From an uncultured Phycisphaerae bacterium (GTDB lineage: Bacteria > Planctomycetota > Phycisphaerae > Sedimentisphaerales > Anaerohalosphaeraceae), in NCBI GenBank assembly GCA_937920485.1, contig CALETL010000197.1, forward strand, positions 1-5,167: 5,167 nucleotides of DNA, read 5' to 3'. Position numbers and translations under genes: made by a program. The notes under the pieces were generated by a model, which was not told the DNA's origin, made no database searches, and saw only the letters and a list, made by a program, of their open reading frames with translations. Each line of letters begins with the position of its first letter. Positions within the stretch are counted from its first letter, which is position 1. Of the stretch, positions 4,755-5,167 are shown in pieces.

Positions 4755-5167
4755 TTATTCAGGTATCCGGCTCTTGGGCCAGGACAATCGAAACGCTTTA
4801 TCAATGTCTTCATCGCCGATATGAACGGATTCCACATGTCCGTCAACAAAAACCAGGTTTGCACTTCCGGTGGTTAAATCGCTGCCTCGGGCACGATGTA
4901 ACGTTCCGAACATATCACTAATATCAACCGTTTCATAAGGTGGATAGCGAGACAGCATCACAGTATCATTCAAAACCGAGTCAGTAAGCCCGGGAATCGG
5001 CCACATATTTTCCTCAGTAAAAACAAAAACACCTGCAGGGTTTATCACTTCAGATGTTTTCAAGACGCCGTCAAACAACTCTAGTCCAAGATAAGCGTTC
5101 ATGCTGTAAGAGTAAAGCGGATGAATCTCAATCGAACTGTCATGATAAGGATGGTTCTGGGCATACC
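4755..5167 (-). CDS. Prepilin-type protein with C-terminal H-X9-DG-like domain (5' end outside window)
   Basis: The frame is open from the right edge of the window to TAA at 4755-4757, showing 137 residues. The ATG at 5100-5102 is internal (YSYSMNAYLG), because coding-looking sequence continues upstream without a stop. The C-terminal GSANLVFVDGHVES is the signature of the prepilin-type 'H-X9-DG' processing-associated family, abundant in Planctomycetota and related phyla. These proteins have an N-terminal prepilin cleavage/methylation segment and are thought to be exported by type II secretion/type IV pilus-like machinery. Such proteins are usually about 200-330 aa, so the cleavage segment should lie beyond the window. 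The histidine expected nine residues before DG is a threonine here, while DGHVE is intact. It converges with the YjbQ-family gene, 96 bp away. Confidence 0.8.
   Translation of the reverse strand, partial: YAQNHPYHDSSIEIHPLYSYSMNAYLGLELFDGVLKTSEVINPAGVFVFTEENMWPIPGLTDSVLNDTVMLSRYPPYETVDISDMFGTLHRARGSDLTTGSANLVFVDGHVESVHIGDEDIDKAFRLSWPKSRIPE

Noticed and set aside
4695..4921. Two small + strand open frames
   Set aside because: They lie antisense to the H-X9-DG protein, start within or after the terminator T-tract and show no family features.

Overview
The window looks like ordinary bacterial chromosome from a Planctomycetota-like organism, perhaps Phycisphaerae/Sedimentisphaerales. That placement is an inference. 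It rests on the mix of a PilX-type pilin-like protein, an H-X9-DG prepilin-type protein, a CPNC/CPHC zinc-ribbon membrane protein and a large planctomycete-style membrane protein, together with moderate GC content. No rRNA, tRNA, CRISPR array or recognised transposase is visible.

Layout, left to right. The window opens inside lipA (lipoyl synthase, + strand, C-terminal half). Directly after its stop lies a compact cassette at 423-910: a minus-strand four-helix-bundle (S23/IVP-like) gene enclosed by two inverted arrays of a 7-nt repeat (TCNNCAG). Next, on the + strand, comes a 475-aa PilX-like minor pilin protein with its own likely promoter. It ends at a perfect 13-bp hairpin that probably terminates transcription from both sides, because the next gene converges on it.

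From 2598 to 4052 two minus-strand genes follow. One is a small zinc-ribbon protein with a membrane segment. The other is a 310-aa multi-pass membrane protein with a cysteine cluster and an acidic Glu/Pro/Ala-rich linker. Between them are a rho-independent terminator and a tight cluster of three short GC hairpins that resembles a REP-like interspersed repeat. A divergent intergenic region of 186 bp leads to a complete + strand YjbQ/UPF0047 gene, which ends in a short hairpin with eight T. The window closes inside a minus-strand prepilin-type protein whose C-terminal H-X9-DG-type signature is visible.

The genes do not form one pathway: lipA is lipoate metabolism, YjbQ is a stand-alone metal-binding enzyme family, and the two pilin-like proteins belong to type IV pilus/type II secretion-like systems. 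The two most unusual items are the repeat-bounded four-helix-bundle cassette and the triple-hairpin cluster.
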